A stretch of DNA of 64,000 nt from the NCBI GenBank assembly GCA_029721435.1, contig CM056580.1, positions 70,643,367 to 70,707,366 of the forward strand, given 5' to 3'. The position numbers and the translations under genes were made by a program. The DNA is from Gymnothorax reevesii (lineage: Eukaryota; Chordata; Actinopteri; Anguilliformes; Muraenidae). The notes under the pieces are model-generated. The model ran no database searches. It saw only the letters and a program-made list of their open reading frames with translations, and had not been told where the DNA came from. Positions 1-11,387 of this stretch are shown one piece after another. How positions within the stretch are numbered: position 1 is the stretch's first letter; each line of letters opens with the position of its first letter.

Positions 1-734
1 TGACAGGCCATCACTTCAGAACTGTTAGGGATATTGGTCTAATACTTGGTATTATTTTATAAGTCCACCAGAGGTACCCATATGAATTTTTTGAGAAATT
101 TCTGAGGGGGTCATCTGGGATGCTTGGATATGGACTGACCCAATCTACGTTTGATTTCTGCTTCCCGGCCATGGTGGCGACTGTAGTATTGTTTTCAGTT
201 GGTCTGTGTGTGTGTCATCAAGGAAAACTTGGAGTAGACTAGTCTATAACCACCATACAATTATGAAAGACCACTTTGACAAATTTTTTTCAGCATTTTT
301 GTCGGTGTTTATATGTATGTGGGTACATCTGTTTGTGGACAGTTCTTGTTAACATAATTGCATCACAACCTTCCAGGATGCAGACACAAAACATTACAGG
401 TGAGTAGTTGGGGTCAACATTAAGGCTGAGTTTGAAGATGGGTTTGGTCTGAGTTGTGCAGAATTGTGGAAAGGTTGGAGTATGTTTTTGAATCATTTTG
501 AACTCCAGTGGCTCTTTGGATGAAATTCCAGCTTACAGTTTAGCGATTTGGCAGATGCTTGAAGCCAAACTGACATACAAGTGCATTTATAGTGGAAAGT
601 AAACACCAGAAGAGCTAGAGATGGGCCAAGTCGATGAATAGGTGCTGAATGCTGTTCGAGCTCCCACTTGAAAGTGGAACATTGATCTAGCAGATTCATT
701 CAATTTTTTTTTTTCTTCTTTCTTTTTCCCCCAG
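1..734 (+). other. gfpt1: gfpt1 intron (5' part outside window)
   Basis: This stretch lies upstream of the first recognisable gfpt1 exon and ends in a pyrimidine-rich tract followed by CAG at 732-734, a good splice acceptor. I see no coding homology in it; short open frames here resemble nothing. It is therefore read as an intron by inference from the exon that follows. Confidence 0.8.
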
Positions 735-896
735 GGCCGACCCATCGTGATCTGCGACAAGGACGACTACGAGACCATAAAGAACTCGAACCGTGTAATC
801 AAGGTGCCGCACTGTGTGGACTGTCTGCAAGGGGTTCTGAGTGTCATTCCCTTACAGCTGCTGTCTTTCCACCTGGCTGTGCTGAGGGGCTATGAT
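735..896 (+). CDS. gfpt1: gfpt1 penultimate coding exon (SIS/isomerase domain C-terminal part)
   Basis: The exon encodes 54 residues beginning [11 protein letters not shown] and ending [13 protein letters not shown]. It contains the [17 protein letters not shown] block typical of the extreme C-terminal part of eukaryotic glutamine:fructose-6-phosphate aminotransferase, the cytosolic rate-limiting enzyme of the hexosamine pathway that makes glucosamine-6-phosphate from fructose-6-phosphate and glutamine. It is preceded by a polypyrimidine tract plus CAG and followed by GTGAGT at 897-902, so both splice sites are good and in phase 0. The ICDKDD-ETIKN and IKVPH stretch looks closer to vertebrate GFPT1 than GFPT2 from memory, and the antxr1 neighbour supports gfpt1. 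The frame is intact, and the next exon is at 2660. The GFPT2 paralogue remains the main alternative. Confidence 0.93.
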
Positions 897-2659
897 GTGA
901 GTAACTCTCTCACTCTCACCCACTCACTCACGCACCTTTGCTGGGAACCATACACAAGGGGCACCACCCCTCACCCACAGCCTGACATACAACAAACTGT
1001 CAGTCAGTATCACTGCTGTTACTTGGGCACCGCCCCCTCTATAACATCCTGTCATTCGACCAACTGTGGGCTGCTGGATTTTTAGGCTGCTACGTCATCA
1101 CAGGCTGTTCCATTGTGAAGGTAGTTAATGCATAACGGCGTATGTGAAAGCGCCTTCACAATGGAATGGCCTATGATGACATAGCAGCCCAAAAATGCAG
1201 CCTTCAAGGGATGCAGCCTATGCCTTGAGAAAAAGCCTGTCGGCCTGCTTTGAGTGATTGGCTTCACTTCATATACAGTGCGCAGTGTGGAGGCTTCCAT
1301 TTGTATTCTATACGTGGGATGGATTTCATCTCAATGGTGATATAATGATTATTCCTGGTGTTATTTTGTTATACAGTTTGTGTGTAAAATACCTTTAGGG
1401 CACTTGGCATCTTGACATGATTTCCTATTCATATTTTCTCCTTTTACACCATGGTGGCCTTTGATTCGCCATTTAATGACCATTCAGAGGAGACGCGTCT
1501 TGCTAAAATGAAGGGGGGGGGGCGAGACAGCGGCCCCCCTGCTAGAGATGAGAAAATGGCATAATGTAACAATCAAACCCTGTTTGATTGCGGGTGGTCC
1601 CTCAGTTTCAATTACAATAATCATGAATGTCTAAAAACATCAGCGTGTTGTTGGTGGCCATGACTTAACATTATAGATCAGAGAGGAGATTGAAATGTTT
1701 AAATAAACACAAGCCAACTTTGTGTTGAACAGAACTTATTAAGCATTTTGCGCATTGAGATGACCTTTTACTTCTGAGTTGCTTAAGTTGAGCCCTTGTT
1801 ATATGCATTGTTTTTGGCTTTGACTGGCTTGAGCATATAAATGTACTGTGCTTTTAAATCTGATTTAAATTCTTTGATGTGCGGCTCAGTGATTCACTAA
1901 ACTACACTCAAAGAGAGAGCGATTGGTCATCTAGTCCATTTTAGTCGCTATTTCATGGTGTCTTTGACGGCTTAAGATCCTTTGCACGCCACGTTAAGTG
2001 AGTCAATGGACTGATTGTCCCCTGCTGGTTGCATTATGGGCATCGAACAAGAAGGCTTTGAGAACGAAAGCCTGTTGGAGAAGGTCCAGACCAGATCATC
2101 TGTCAGAGATGAGGCAGTGGCAGCCCTTCCCCATTGGGTTAATCCAGAGTGATGAAAACACGCTGGCCAGTGCATGTACTCCCAGATGTGGTTTTCTCCA
2201 GAGGTTGCCTGCTCTGACAGCTGCTCTGCACCCTCAACCGTACCCATAGAAGAGCTGCAGAACCGAGAGAGAGGGCGGAGGCGCGAAGGACATTTTCAGT
2301 TTCACACAGATGTCAGGTGGTGAAATGACTTGTGAGATGAGGTCAAATTGTGTTTGGTTATAAGTTACAGTTCTCCAAGGTACTGCAGTCCAACTCATGG
2401 ATATCTTTTGGGGTAGGCAAACAAGGACCCTTGGCCTTTTTGTCAGCAACAGAAGTTCTACAAAGATTTTTTTTTTTTTTTTGAGTTGCGAAGTAAATGA
2501 TGAATTTCAAGCCTCAATTAGATTTGTCTGTATAAAGGTGGCAGAAAGGCAAAAGGTAGATTATTATGCACCTGCTTCTAGCTGAGCACTTGGTGGTGTC
2601 TGATGACCCTAAAGTTTGTTGTTCAAGTACAAATCCAGTCTTTCTTTCCTCCACTGCAG
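897..2659 (+). other. gfpt1: gfpt1 last intron
   Basis: The intron runs from the GTGAGT donor at 897 to a pyrimidine-rich acceptor ending CAG at 2657-2659. It contains a palindromic element at 1079-1240 and a run of G near 1513. No other gene is visible. Open frames such as those around 2000-2250 on both strands overlap each other and resemble no protein I know. Confidence 0.85.
1079..1240. repeat. palindromic MITE-like element in gfpt1 intron
   Basis: Two 43-bp arms, 1079-1121 and 1153-1195, are imperfect inverted copies of each other (TTTTT-GGCTGCTACGTCATC against GATGACATAGCAGCC-AAAAA) around a 31-bp loop. The segment just after the right arm, about 1193-1233, matches the terminal inverted repeat of the element at 39243-39524 (GCAGCCTTC, GGATGCAGCC and CTTTGAGA-like blocks). 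It is therefore probably a member, or a rearranged derivative, of the same non-autonomous DNA transposon family. No clear target duplication was identified, so the outer boundaries are uncertain. Confidence 0.7.
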
Positions 2660-2704
2660 GTTGACTGTCCAAGGAACCTGGCCAAGTCTGTGACTGTTGA
2701 GTGA
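2660..2704 (+). CDS. gfpt1: gfpt1 terminal coding exon
   Basis: After the CAG acceptor the exon encodes VDCPRNLAKSVTVE and a TGA stop at 2702-2704. The PRNLAKSVTVE end is the almost invariant C-terminus of animal GFPT enzymes. Joining in phase 0 after GYD gives GYD-VDCPRN, where human GFPT1 has DVDFPRN, so one residue differs (Cys for Phe). The exon is complete and undamaged. Confidence 0.95.
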   Translation, partial: VDCPRNLAKSVTVE

Positions 2705-4995
2705 GGTCTCACCATGACCCCGCCCATGACATTCACCCATTCGCTGTTTCTGCTGACACATCTGTGGCTCCACCCCCAGAATCTGCTATCATGCAAATAT
2801 CAAGATTGAGGGGTTTTTTTTTTTTGGGGGGGGGGGGGGAGGAGAGAATCATGTTTTATTAGCATCTTTTATCATGGTCATTTTACTGCAAGCTTTACTT
2901 CCTGTTGTATCTGGATGTGTACTGTAATCTCTTTCCAAAACCTGTAGCTGAAGGCATTGTTTAATTATTAATATTTTTTTCATGTTTTGTTTGTGCTGGT
3001 AAGTGTTGGGCTGGCTTTTTGGCTGGCGTTTCTGGGTTTTTAAGGAGTTTGTCGGCTCAAACACTGTCCCTACAGTTTATGAAGTACATTGTCATGTTCT
3101 CAACCTCTTGCTATGGATGATTCTTACATGTAGTGGGATACAAGCTTACACAAATGGTTTAAAATATCTTGGTTGTCATGTTACTTGTATTAGTTACAAT
3201 ACAGTTGATCCCAGAGCAGAATAATCGTTTGCATATTAGTGGCTTTGAAAGTTCTAAGAGAAAATTAAAGGTCCTGAATTATGCCAGCAGGTGTTCAGTC
3301 ATTCTGAACCAGTTCAAAGTCTCCCCTTCCTGACATAACAAAGGGGAGTGACCACCCAGAATAATGAAAACTGATTGGCTGAAGTTGATCAGTACTTTTT
3401 GCCTCTGGCTTGTTACTTACCCTTGTGACATCAAAAGGGGAAATGTTTTGAAATGGCCTGTAATAACTAATTGGCTGTGCACCTGATGACATAATAAGGG
3501 ACCGTTAAGGATTAGATTGGGTCCGGTTTGAACACATTCCATTATTTCTTCTTTTTCCTGTTTCTGCTCAATGCCTGGTTAACTATGGTCATGATCTCTA
3601 CTGTATTTACACTTTTTCACAATCGGGTAAATATTTTGTCTGTTGTCAAAGGTTTGTCAGTTTGATTTATCTGTGATAAGTGTTAGTCAGTTCAGCATAA
3701 TGAAGATATTAGCTCTGTTTATTGAGCTTTTTTTCAGAATTACACATTTTGTTGTGGAAGGAGAGCTGATTATGGAAATTTTGCCTTTTAATGTTTTTTC
3801 ATATTCATTTTTGCACTCATGTTTTTGCTTTGTATCATATATGCAGAATTACAGCTTTCCAGAATGAAAGGGCTCATCAGAAGCCCGATTCAGGTGACGG
3901 CCAGAATGAGTTTTTGGCTCCGGAAGAGTTTGGGTTGACCTTGCCTGTCACCTTCATAGTTAAAATCAGTGGTCAAATGTATTAATGTTGGGACATAATG
4001 CTGCAGAATTCATTGTCTGAGGACAGAATTGGCATTTTTCTCCTACATTTGGGAGGGCACATCATTACACAACTTGACACCTCAGTGCAGAAATGCTTCC
4101 AGTGCCTAATCATGTTTTCTTGGCTGAAGATGGTACATAAAGGATCATGTGTACGTATGTATGTATGTATGTATAATGAATGAAGGGGAAAAACTGGCTT
4201 GCTTTGTGTTTTTGGGGGGTGATTGATGTTACTTTGATAACTGTCTGCACTATAGGGTTATGGTGTTCAGGTCACTTGCACTGCTTAAATGTTGCATTTA
4301 CTTATTACCTGCACTGCCACAAAATGTAGGCCTGCCCTACATGCGTGAAAGTCTGATTAAGTAATGAAGTTACATTATTGATTGGTTGAGTGTTGGAATT
4401 TTCCCATTGCTCTTTCAAACAAATGGCTGCAAACGCGGTCGAGCCACAAACTAGGTTTTCGCCTAGTCTAGTTTATTTAGCCCTGTTTTAAATGGGGTCC
4501 TATTCATTAGGGTAGGGCCTTTGGTTTACGAATTAAGTACCTGTGTTACTGACAGGAGTGCCGGCAGAAAGCTTGCCCATACTTGCCCTTGCTGTTTCTG
4601 TTTTTTGTATTTTTTTTTTCCAATCATGGGACCATTACTGTGTTTTGTCATTTGTTTGTTTCTCTTTGTTTTGTGTTTGTGGGGAAAAGGGTGCTCTAGT
4701 GATTGAGTGTCTGTTATTGATTGTTATGCACAAGGTAGCCCTGTAGAATTTTCCTGCATTTGAAGGGAGTGACTGGATGAACACCAAAAATTGCACCTGT
4801 TTGGTTTTGATGGGGATGGCGATTTAAGGTGTATTGAGTTAGCAGCACCAATGCTGTAAGTTTGTTACTCAAACAGCTGCTATTATTGGGGGGAAATGGT
4901 TTTATTGTGATGTCTCAAGGTCACAGGCAAAGCTTCTTACGCTTGCATTTCAGGACCCCACTCTTTGACAATAAATTTTTGATTCCAAAATGGGG
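2705..4995 (+). other. gfpt1: gfpt1 3' untranslated region
   Basis: From the stop codon at 2704 to the first strong poly(A) signal at 4970 the sequence is AT-rich and free of recognisable repeats or genes, consistent with a long 3' UTR of about 2.3 kb. It includes a T-run followed by a G-run at about 2814-2840 and a short (TATG)n stretch near 4155. The extent is inferred from the poly(A) signal alone; no transcript evidence is available. Confidence 0.65.
4970..4975 (+). terminator. gfpt1: AATAAA poly(A) signal of gfpt1
   Basis: A canonical AATAAA hexamer is followed about 20 bases later by a GT/T-rich stretch (TTTTGTGTTTTT near 4997), the usual arrangement of cleavage signal and downstream element. 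It is the best candidate for the 3' end of the gfpt1 transcript. Confidence 0.65.
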
Positions 4996-6689
4996 CTTTT
5001 GTGTTTTTAAATGACTTTATGATGATCTCTCTTGCACATTCATGCAATACATACAAAGAAGAATCTTATAACATTTATTTTTTCTGGAATTGTTCTTTTA
5101 TCATATGTGTGGGTGCGTGTGAGTGACCAGTTCACTCAGTTCTAGTGTGTGGCCTTGGCACAAAGGATGTCGAATATAGAAGGCAGCACTGGTATTTAGA
5201 CTAGAAAATGATTGGGTTTCTATGGAGTAGCCAAAGTTTCTAAGTGGGTGGCAGTGACCCTTAACATTGGAAACCCTTGCAGACATTTGCACAGCCTGTG
5301 ATGTTTGCCTGGGTGACTTCTTTCCTTCCTGTAGTTAGTTCACTTGGAGTACAGTACATTTTGTATTACTGCTCATTTAGGTAAATGCGCTGTCAGGTTT
5401 ACTCTAGGGCATGTGTCTGTATTAAACACCATACTGTTTTCCTGATGTAGAGGAAGTACTATGATTAAATCAGATGCAATAAAATCAACTCCTATCTTTT
5501 TCTGTACCATTTGTACTGTCAACACCGCATTCCATGGAACAGTTTAATGGAGATGTGTCCAGGTTAATGAGGTGAGGACTGTACTCATTTCATGATCTAA
5601 TTGAGCTCTGAACTTCATGAGATTACTTTCAGCCATTGATTTGCAAATTACATTGCTTTGTTCAGTACATTTTTCACTTTTTCCTCTGATGCATGTATGT
5701 GTGTTAGATTTTGAAGGGTTTGACACTGCAGTAATTGCCAGGGACATTGTCAAAATCTTAACTGATGAGTCATATTTTGCATTAAAATAACATGCAGTTG
5801 CATGAACGAAGTAACAAAGTCTATCATTAAAGGATGTAACAGAACACTTTAGAAAGATCTAATTAAATCATTCCATTTTTTATGGTTCAGCTTTTGAGTA
5901 GGCCAATGCTGTAATTGACAACTGATGGAGTTTTTGATTGGCTTTGCAGAAACAATGCTTTTCTCTTGATATAAAATTAGCCTTTGCTTAGTGATTGAAA
6001 GAAAACACATAAAGATATTAAAATTAAAGTGTAAACTTTAGAAAACTTCAAATATGCAACCAACCACATCAATCTTCACAGCATGAGAAAGAGGACCCTG
6101 AATTGTGAGAATATGAAAAATAAAATTAGCCTTAAAGTAAGCATTATAAACCATTCTACTTTCAGAGCATTTATCAGACTTGCCACTAATCCATCTCAAA
6201 CAAAGGTCTGTTGAAATCCATGCCAATGGTGAACACTTCTATGAAACATGGGGTCAGAGCCATCACTGCTGAAATTAGAGCCCCGTAATTTTGGCAGACT
6301 GACCCAATCACTTGTAATACTGGGATGGTACATCTACAGAGAGCCAAAATGGCAGCCACTGCTGAGCAGGAACACTGACAGCACCACAGAGAGCATCTGT
6401 ACTTCTTGCTTACACTAAGAAAAAGCCTCAATTGTTGATCGCAGAGGTGTCTGAATATAACCTCTCAACATCCCTCTCAGAGTCTTTGACCGTGCAATTT
6501 CCAAGAGCAAAACTATTGCCCACGTGTTCTAAATCGCCAGTTGATGAAACAATGGCCACCAGTGTTGCCCAATAACATTTGTTAAAACTAATGAGGCTGA
6601 AATCAGTATGACTGCACGTTTACTAAGGGCTAGGACTGCCTCAATCACCGGCGCAGGGAGCCACGATAATGTCAACTATAGGTCTAGAG
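4996..6689. other. intergenic, no gene seen
   Basis: AT-rich DNA beyond the gfpt1 poly(A) signal. Short open frames on the minus strand (for example 5544-5753 and 6186-6431) lack similarity to anything I know and have no splice context. I see no repeat boundary that I can defend. Confidence 0.6.
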
Positions 6690-6890
6690 CAGGGATACTC
6701 TTTTCCAGAATGAGCCGCAGTGGGTGCAGGCTTTCATTCTAACCATGCAGTTACACACCTGATTCTACTTATCAAGGGTCCATGGCAAAAGCTTTAAGGG
6801 TTCATTAGTAGAATCAGGTGTGGGACAGGTTGGATAGAGCGAAAGCCTGCACCCACTGTGGCTCATTCTGGAAAAGAATGAGTATCCCTG
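6690..6890. mobile_element. hAT-type palindromic MITE with 8-bp TSD
   Basis: The 201-bp element starts CAGGGATACTC and ends GAGTATCCCTG, a CAGGG-type hAT terminus. It is flanked on both sides by the identical octamer GTCTAGAG (6682-6689 and 6891-6898), the 8-bp target duplication expected of hAT transposons. Most of the element is an inverted repeat: the left arm (TTTTCCAGAATGAGCC, GTGGGTGCAGGCTTTC) is mirrored in the right arm with few mismatches. There is no coding capacity, so it is a non-autonomous MITE. The perfect duplication suggests a fairly recent insertion. Confidence 0.92.
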
Positions 6891-6939
6891 GTCTAGAGCA
6901 TTCATTTATGGCAAAGATAACATTGACAAATGGACATGA

Positions 6940-7470
6940 TCTTTTCAATGCAGTGGTCACAGACTCCTCAGTCTTTATGCTACAGCCAAATGCAATCCAT
7001 CCTGCTAGCATTAGGGGACCGCATTTGCGAGTAGCGGAGACCAAGCAACTGCTCACCCTCTTGTTCAAACAAAGCAGGGCCCAGACAATGGGCTTGGATT
7101 GCCTGCAGAACCATAGCACTGTTGAAAGGATCCATCTGATGATGGGCAGCAGTCCCAACAGGATTGGTTTGGATCTCCTGCAAAGATAAAGTGCTGCAGA
7201 AAGGATAGGTATTGATCACTGACAGACTGAAAACAGAGCCACAAAGAAAGCTCTCAGTAGGATAGCCAGGCTCATCACCACATCACCTTTTGCAGAGGTG
7301 GAGTACTGAGCACCGGATCAGCCACCACTTTCTGCTGGGGGAAATTAATGTGGTAACGATTGCACTTGATCTTTTACCTACAGAAAGCACTGCAGAGAGG
7401 GCAATCCTTGGAAACTTTCTAAAAACGAGCACTGCCAAAAGGATGGGGCTTGGCCTTGTTCTTGCTACTG
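6940..7470. repeat. decayed short-period repeat field
   Basis: A loosely conserved unit built around AGCACTGC-GAAAGGAT-GG-TTGATCT recurs several times. Examples are GCACTGTTGAAAGGATCC near 7120, GTGCTGCAGAAAGGATAGG near 7190, GCACTGCAGAGAGG near 7390 and GCACTGCCAAAAGGATGGG near 7430. Read on the + strand the copies give recurring peptides such as STVERI, SAAERI, STAERA and GLDLL, but stop codons fall between them, so I read it as an old minisatellite and not as coding sequence. Spacing is irregular, roughly 36-50 bp. Confidence 0.4.
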
Positions 7471-8640
7471 AGGGTAAGATAGAGGCTGTTCATTTGTGTA
7501 AACTTCATATTGCTGATGCCATTTTACACCTGCTAACAGATTAGGAAGAAGTTTTGCCAAAAGCACAAGGCCAGCCTTCCCTCGAATCATGAGTGTACTC
7601 TGCTTTTGTATGCCTTTGCTGTGGGCTCAACTGAGGAAACAAACAAACCAAAAAAGCAGACCACACCCAAAATCACAGTCCCTCCCACTATTGTTGTTGA
7701 CTGGTCCCCCTCTCAAAGGTCATGCCCTTTTTTAAATATAAGAGAATCTTTGACTAGCTGCATCCACTTTCACAGGGCATGTTTTACTGAGTAGATACAA
7801 CCAGGTGACAAAAATGAGATGAGTTTTTCATGAAAACAGCCTGCATGTAATGCTGTATACCCCGCAGGGATTTAGATTCGATTTCCTCAATCTGTATCAG
7901 TGAGACAATCCTGTTCCTTGAGATCCACTGTCCTGTAGGATTATTCTCCAGCCCTAACGCAGGCCATGATACCAGTTGAAAAGGCTAATCAGCCTCCAGT
8001 GCTATGGGTGTAATCTGCAAGTTTACTTAAGTGGGCACATGGCCACAAATACCTCATTCATCGGCTACAGATCTTGTCAAGCAGCAAAACTGCAGAGAGG
8101 TGTGCTGAATTTGAGCTGGTATGAAAGCTCATTGGTTGATTGATCTTGAAGGGGGCTCGTTGGCGCTGGTCTACATATCAGAGATGATTACTGTGGTGCT
8201 GAAGAGCCACAATACCAGCAAGTAGTTATGCTACCTTTATTACCAAGCTGAAGTGACTAAAATCTGATTTTTTTTTCCCCTTAAAGGAAATGTGTCACAA
8301 TAACTGCACATGCTTAGAACTTACAAGCCAAGAAAGTGAAAGTGTTTGAATGCAAGTCTTAATCTTTTTCCATCCTTGCCAACCCACCTTCGTTTTGCAT
8401 TGTATTTGTATATTTTAGTTATTCTAAAATTCTTATTCTTTTAGTTATTTTAGCATTGTGTCTTTCCTTATAAGCATTCTATGGAAATTCAAGGATTCAC
8501 AGTACTATTTTAAACTTTAGCCAAGGAATATGAATAATAAGCTGGTTTACACAGCAATAATTATAGATAAAGAGAAATACTCTCTGGAATTTTACTTGCA
8601 GTTGAGCTGAGCGGATTTACTTTGTTCAGTGTTGAGAGCA
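7471..8640. other. intergenic, no gene seen
   Basis: No feature I can support. The open frames are short and have no recognisable domains. Confidence 0.5.
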
Positions 8641-9250
8641 TGCACAGTAATCATGACTCCGCCCCTTTTGTGACTTTTTTTTCATAGCTGAATGGACGCA
8701 GAAATCCAATCCTATTTCCGATTCTCAAATCGGATTGATTCATTTTTACTTGTGGTCCTAGATCAGGTACAAATCTGATGCTTGTTCATGCAAGTTGAAT
8801 GACAACAGCCATATTGGAATCCTTTTCTCTGTAAGAAGTGGAAAACCTCAAAGAGCTTGTGCTTATTGGCCTTCTCAACCTCGTCGTGTACAGCTGACAA
8901 ACTGTTTGCCGTCTTTCGCGGCAAAATCCCCTCCATATATGCAATAAGTGTGTCCATTTTCTCAGTTTGAATAGGGGAGAGTGGGGTGAGTTGTGCCAAT
9001 TTTTACTCAAAGTGACTTTAAAGTGAGGCCAGTAATGCCTCCAACTTAAGTAGGTACATATATTTCAGGATGTGATGCATCCCTGGGAACAATTACTTTG
9101 GATCTGAAATAAACTGTTTCAGAAATATTGCTTTCGGGAAAAAAAGTGGTCTCGTGGCACAACTTGCCCCCGGTGCTGGGGGAGAATACGTTGGGGAGAA
9201 TCTCTTTGGGGAGAATACGTTGAGTTAATTGTGGCAGTAATTATTGAAGT
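8641..9250. repeat. probable transposon-derived repeats
   Basis: Two pieces here look repetitive. From about 8640 to 8990 a minus-strand frame encodes a compact peptide with the stretch MDTLIAYMEGILP and KLFEVFHFLQRKG. It looks like a fragment of a transposon-borne protein, but I cannot name its family. From about 8975 to 9200 the sequence GGGGAGAGTGGGGTGAGTTG followed by TGCCA, with later GGCACAACTTGCCCC, resembles a dispersed fish repeat. Neither boundary is firm. Confidence 0.35.
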
Positions 9251-9412
9251 AAAACAGAACATTTTAATCTAATAAACCGTAATGCTATATAGCAAGACAA
9301 ATTCAATACAAAATTATTCATTTAAGGTTTATTTAGATATCTTGACCCTATTAAACTATTGGCATAAGTCATATTTTCTATTTTTTGGTAAAACACTGTT
9401 ATGGCCCCAATT

Positions 9413-9898
9413 TGTTATTACCTTTACAACCCAACAGCAACAGCAACAGCAAGGGATGACAGACACAGTTTTAAAAACTTGAACACATTTAATGAACAGA
9501 CAACTAAACAACTAACTACGCTACTGACCAAGATTGATTAACAAGATAAAAAACAGAAATATTTACAGTCCCTTTTTGGTGGGGTTGCTTGGCGATGTCC
9601 TGGGTGAGGAAAATGCTCTATGGGGCAAAAATCCACAAAAGAAACTTCACAGGTCTTGAACAGAATGACAGGTCTGGTCACATGTATCCTTCTTCTTGCA
9701 ATTTCTCCTACCACTTTACTGTCTCAATTCTCCCCTTTATATACTCATTTGCAGACCCCTCCCACCTTTTACACTTTTATTTCCTTTTCTCTGGGACTTG
9801 CTTCAGACATGCCCGAAACATGCCCAAACCTAGCTCCAGTCTGAGCTTAACAAAAAAAGGGTAAATACTGCCATCGAGTGGCTGATATTCACATTACA
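9413..9898 (-). repeat. 3' LTR of the Gmr1-like element
   Basis: 486 bp, running TG to CA on either strand (plus-strand ends TGTTATTACC and CACATTACA). It matches 14397-14865 over its whole length with scattered differences. A small CAACAG-type expansion near 9430-9452 is absent from the other LTR. The sequence immediately outside on the plus-strand left is CCCCAATT, which resembles the first bases next to the other LTR on its internal (PBS) side, and the expected short target duplication is not seen. Confidence 0.88.
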
Positions 9899-9998
9899 CC
9901 TCCATTCCAAAAGGGAAAAATTTTGACTGATAAAGGCAAAATTTTTCTTTTCAATACAAAATGATTAAGTGAACACTTGTCTATATATACATATCATA

Positions 9999-10760
9999 CA
10001 ATATTCAAATAAACACATGATATATATATATACACACGGGATATATATATATATATACACACGGGATAAGCAATCAGCAATCACATTGTCAGCACCCTTT
10101 ACATGCTTAATTTCCAAGTCAAACTCCTGTAAAATCAAACTCCAATTCAACAGTCTCCGATTCTTGTTTTTCATCTCACTCAAAAACATTAACGGATTGT
10201 GGTCAGTGTACACAATCATTGGCTTTTGCCCTGTACAAACATAAACATCAAAGTGTTGTAAAGATAGATCCAGAGCCAACAGCTCCTTCTCTATTGTGGA
10301 ATAGTTCCCTTGGTGGCGATTGAACTTCCCGGAGAAGTATGCCACGGGATTCTCAATGTCATCAGGGTCACTTCTCTGTAGGAGCACAAATCCACAAGCT
10401 TGGTCGCTAACATCGGCCGCGATGGAGAACGGTTTGTTTGTTGTCAGGAGATTTGAGCACGGGGAAGTGACACAGCAGAGACTTCAGGCGATCGAAGGCT
10501 CTCTGGCATGCATCATCCCAAGTAAACTTTACGCCTTTCTTCAGTTGGTTAGTGAGACTGAGAGCAATCTCAGCAAAGTTCTTGCAGAACTTGCGGTAGT
10601 ACCAAATCATTCCAAGGAAGCGGCGTTAAGCTTTTTTTTTGTCAGGAACTGGAAAGTCCATGATGGCTTGGACTTTAGCATTTATGGGTGCCACCTTACC
10701 CTGGCCTATGACATAGCCAAGATAGGTGACAGTAGCACAACCAAAGTCACTCTTGTTCAG
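9999..10760 (-). pseudogene. RNase H and RT connection domain of Gmr1-like pol
   Basis: The minus-strand frame from about 10760 encodes the connection region (VTYLGYVIGQGKV, RRFLGMI-YYRKFC) and then RNase H. Landmarks include an AADVSD-type first aspartate region in a shifted frame, YFSGKFNRHQ-NYSTIEKELLAL carrying the catalytic Glu, and VYTDHNPLMFL. It ends in KHVKGADNVIADCLSR, the usual end of a Gypsy RNase H. Frame changes near 10435 and a TAA near 10625 break it. The 3' end runs into a (TA)n microsatellite at about 10020-10070. No integrase follows, as expected when integrase lies upstream. Confidence 0.85.
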
Positions 10761-10784
10761 GTTAACAGGTCAGGTTAGCCTGGG

Positions 10785-11387
10785 TCAAGCGATTGTAGAC
10801 TGTATCATCCTTTGGAGCGTGGCTGGGGCATTTTTCATGCCAAAGGGTAGGACTTCATACTGGTACAACCCAGATAGTGTGGCAAAAGCAGAGATGCTCT
10901 TGGCCCTCTCAGTTAAAGGCACACACCAATAACCCTTCAATAAATCAATCTTGGTCAGAAACTTTGCTTGCCCTACTCTATCAATACAATCATCAATCCT
11001 AGGTAACGGAAACACATCAGTTCTAGTTACAGCATTGACTTTGCGATAATCTGTACAGAATCTAGTACTTCCATCAGGTTTTGGAACTAGCACACAGGGT
11101 GAAAAATCTGAGTTGGAGGGTCTGATAATATCATGTTCTAACATGTACTCAACCTCTTTCTCAGCAATCTTTCTCTTTTCAGGATTCATCCGGTACAGAA
11201 GCTGTTTTATTGGTTTGGCATCACCAACATCTACATCATGCGAGGCTATAGAAACTCTCTTTGGAACATCAGGAAACAGATCCTCATATTTCTTGATCAA
11301 CCTCCCAAACTGATCTTTCTGTGAGGGTTCTAAGTGCTGGAGTTTTACATCAAGATTTTGCAACACTTTCCTTGAACTTGCAAACAT
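10785..11387 (-). pseudogene. reverse transcriptase of Gmr1-like pol, active site deleted
   Basis: The 200-codon frame holds the Gypsy RT fingers and palm: IRPSNSDFSPCVLVPK, GSTRFCTDYRKVN, FPLPRIDDCIDRVG, KIDLLKGYW, and LPFGMKNAPATLQRMI. It carries the first catalytic Asp in KIDLLKGYW. The frame then stops just after QSTIA, and the next recognisable residues (LTQANLT, then NLNKSDFG) belong to the segment well downstream of the YxDD box. The YxDD motif and its flanks, roughly 35 codons by comparison with family spacing, are missing. The enzyme cannot work. Its start overlaps the end of integrase in another frame. Confidence 0.88.

Noticed and set aside
6814..7219. Candidate host exons on both strands
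   Set aside because: Open frames exist on both strands at once, no splice sites frame them, and part overlaps the hAT MITE and the decayed repeat field.
10020..10070. (TA)n extension of the RNase H reading frame as a C-terminal domain
   Set aside because: The residues YIYIYI are translated microsatellite; the conserved domain ends at ADCLSR.
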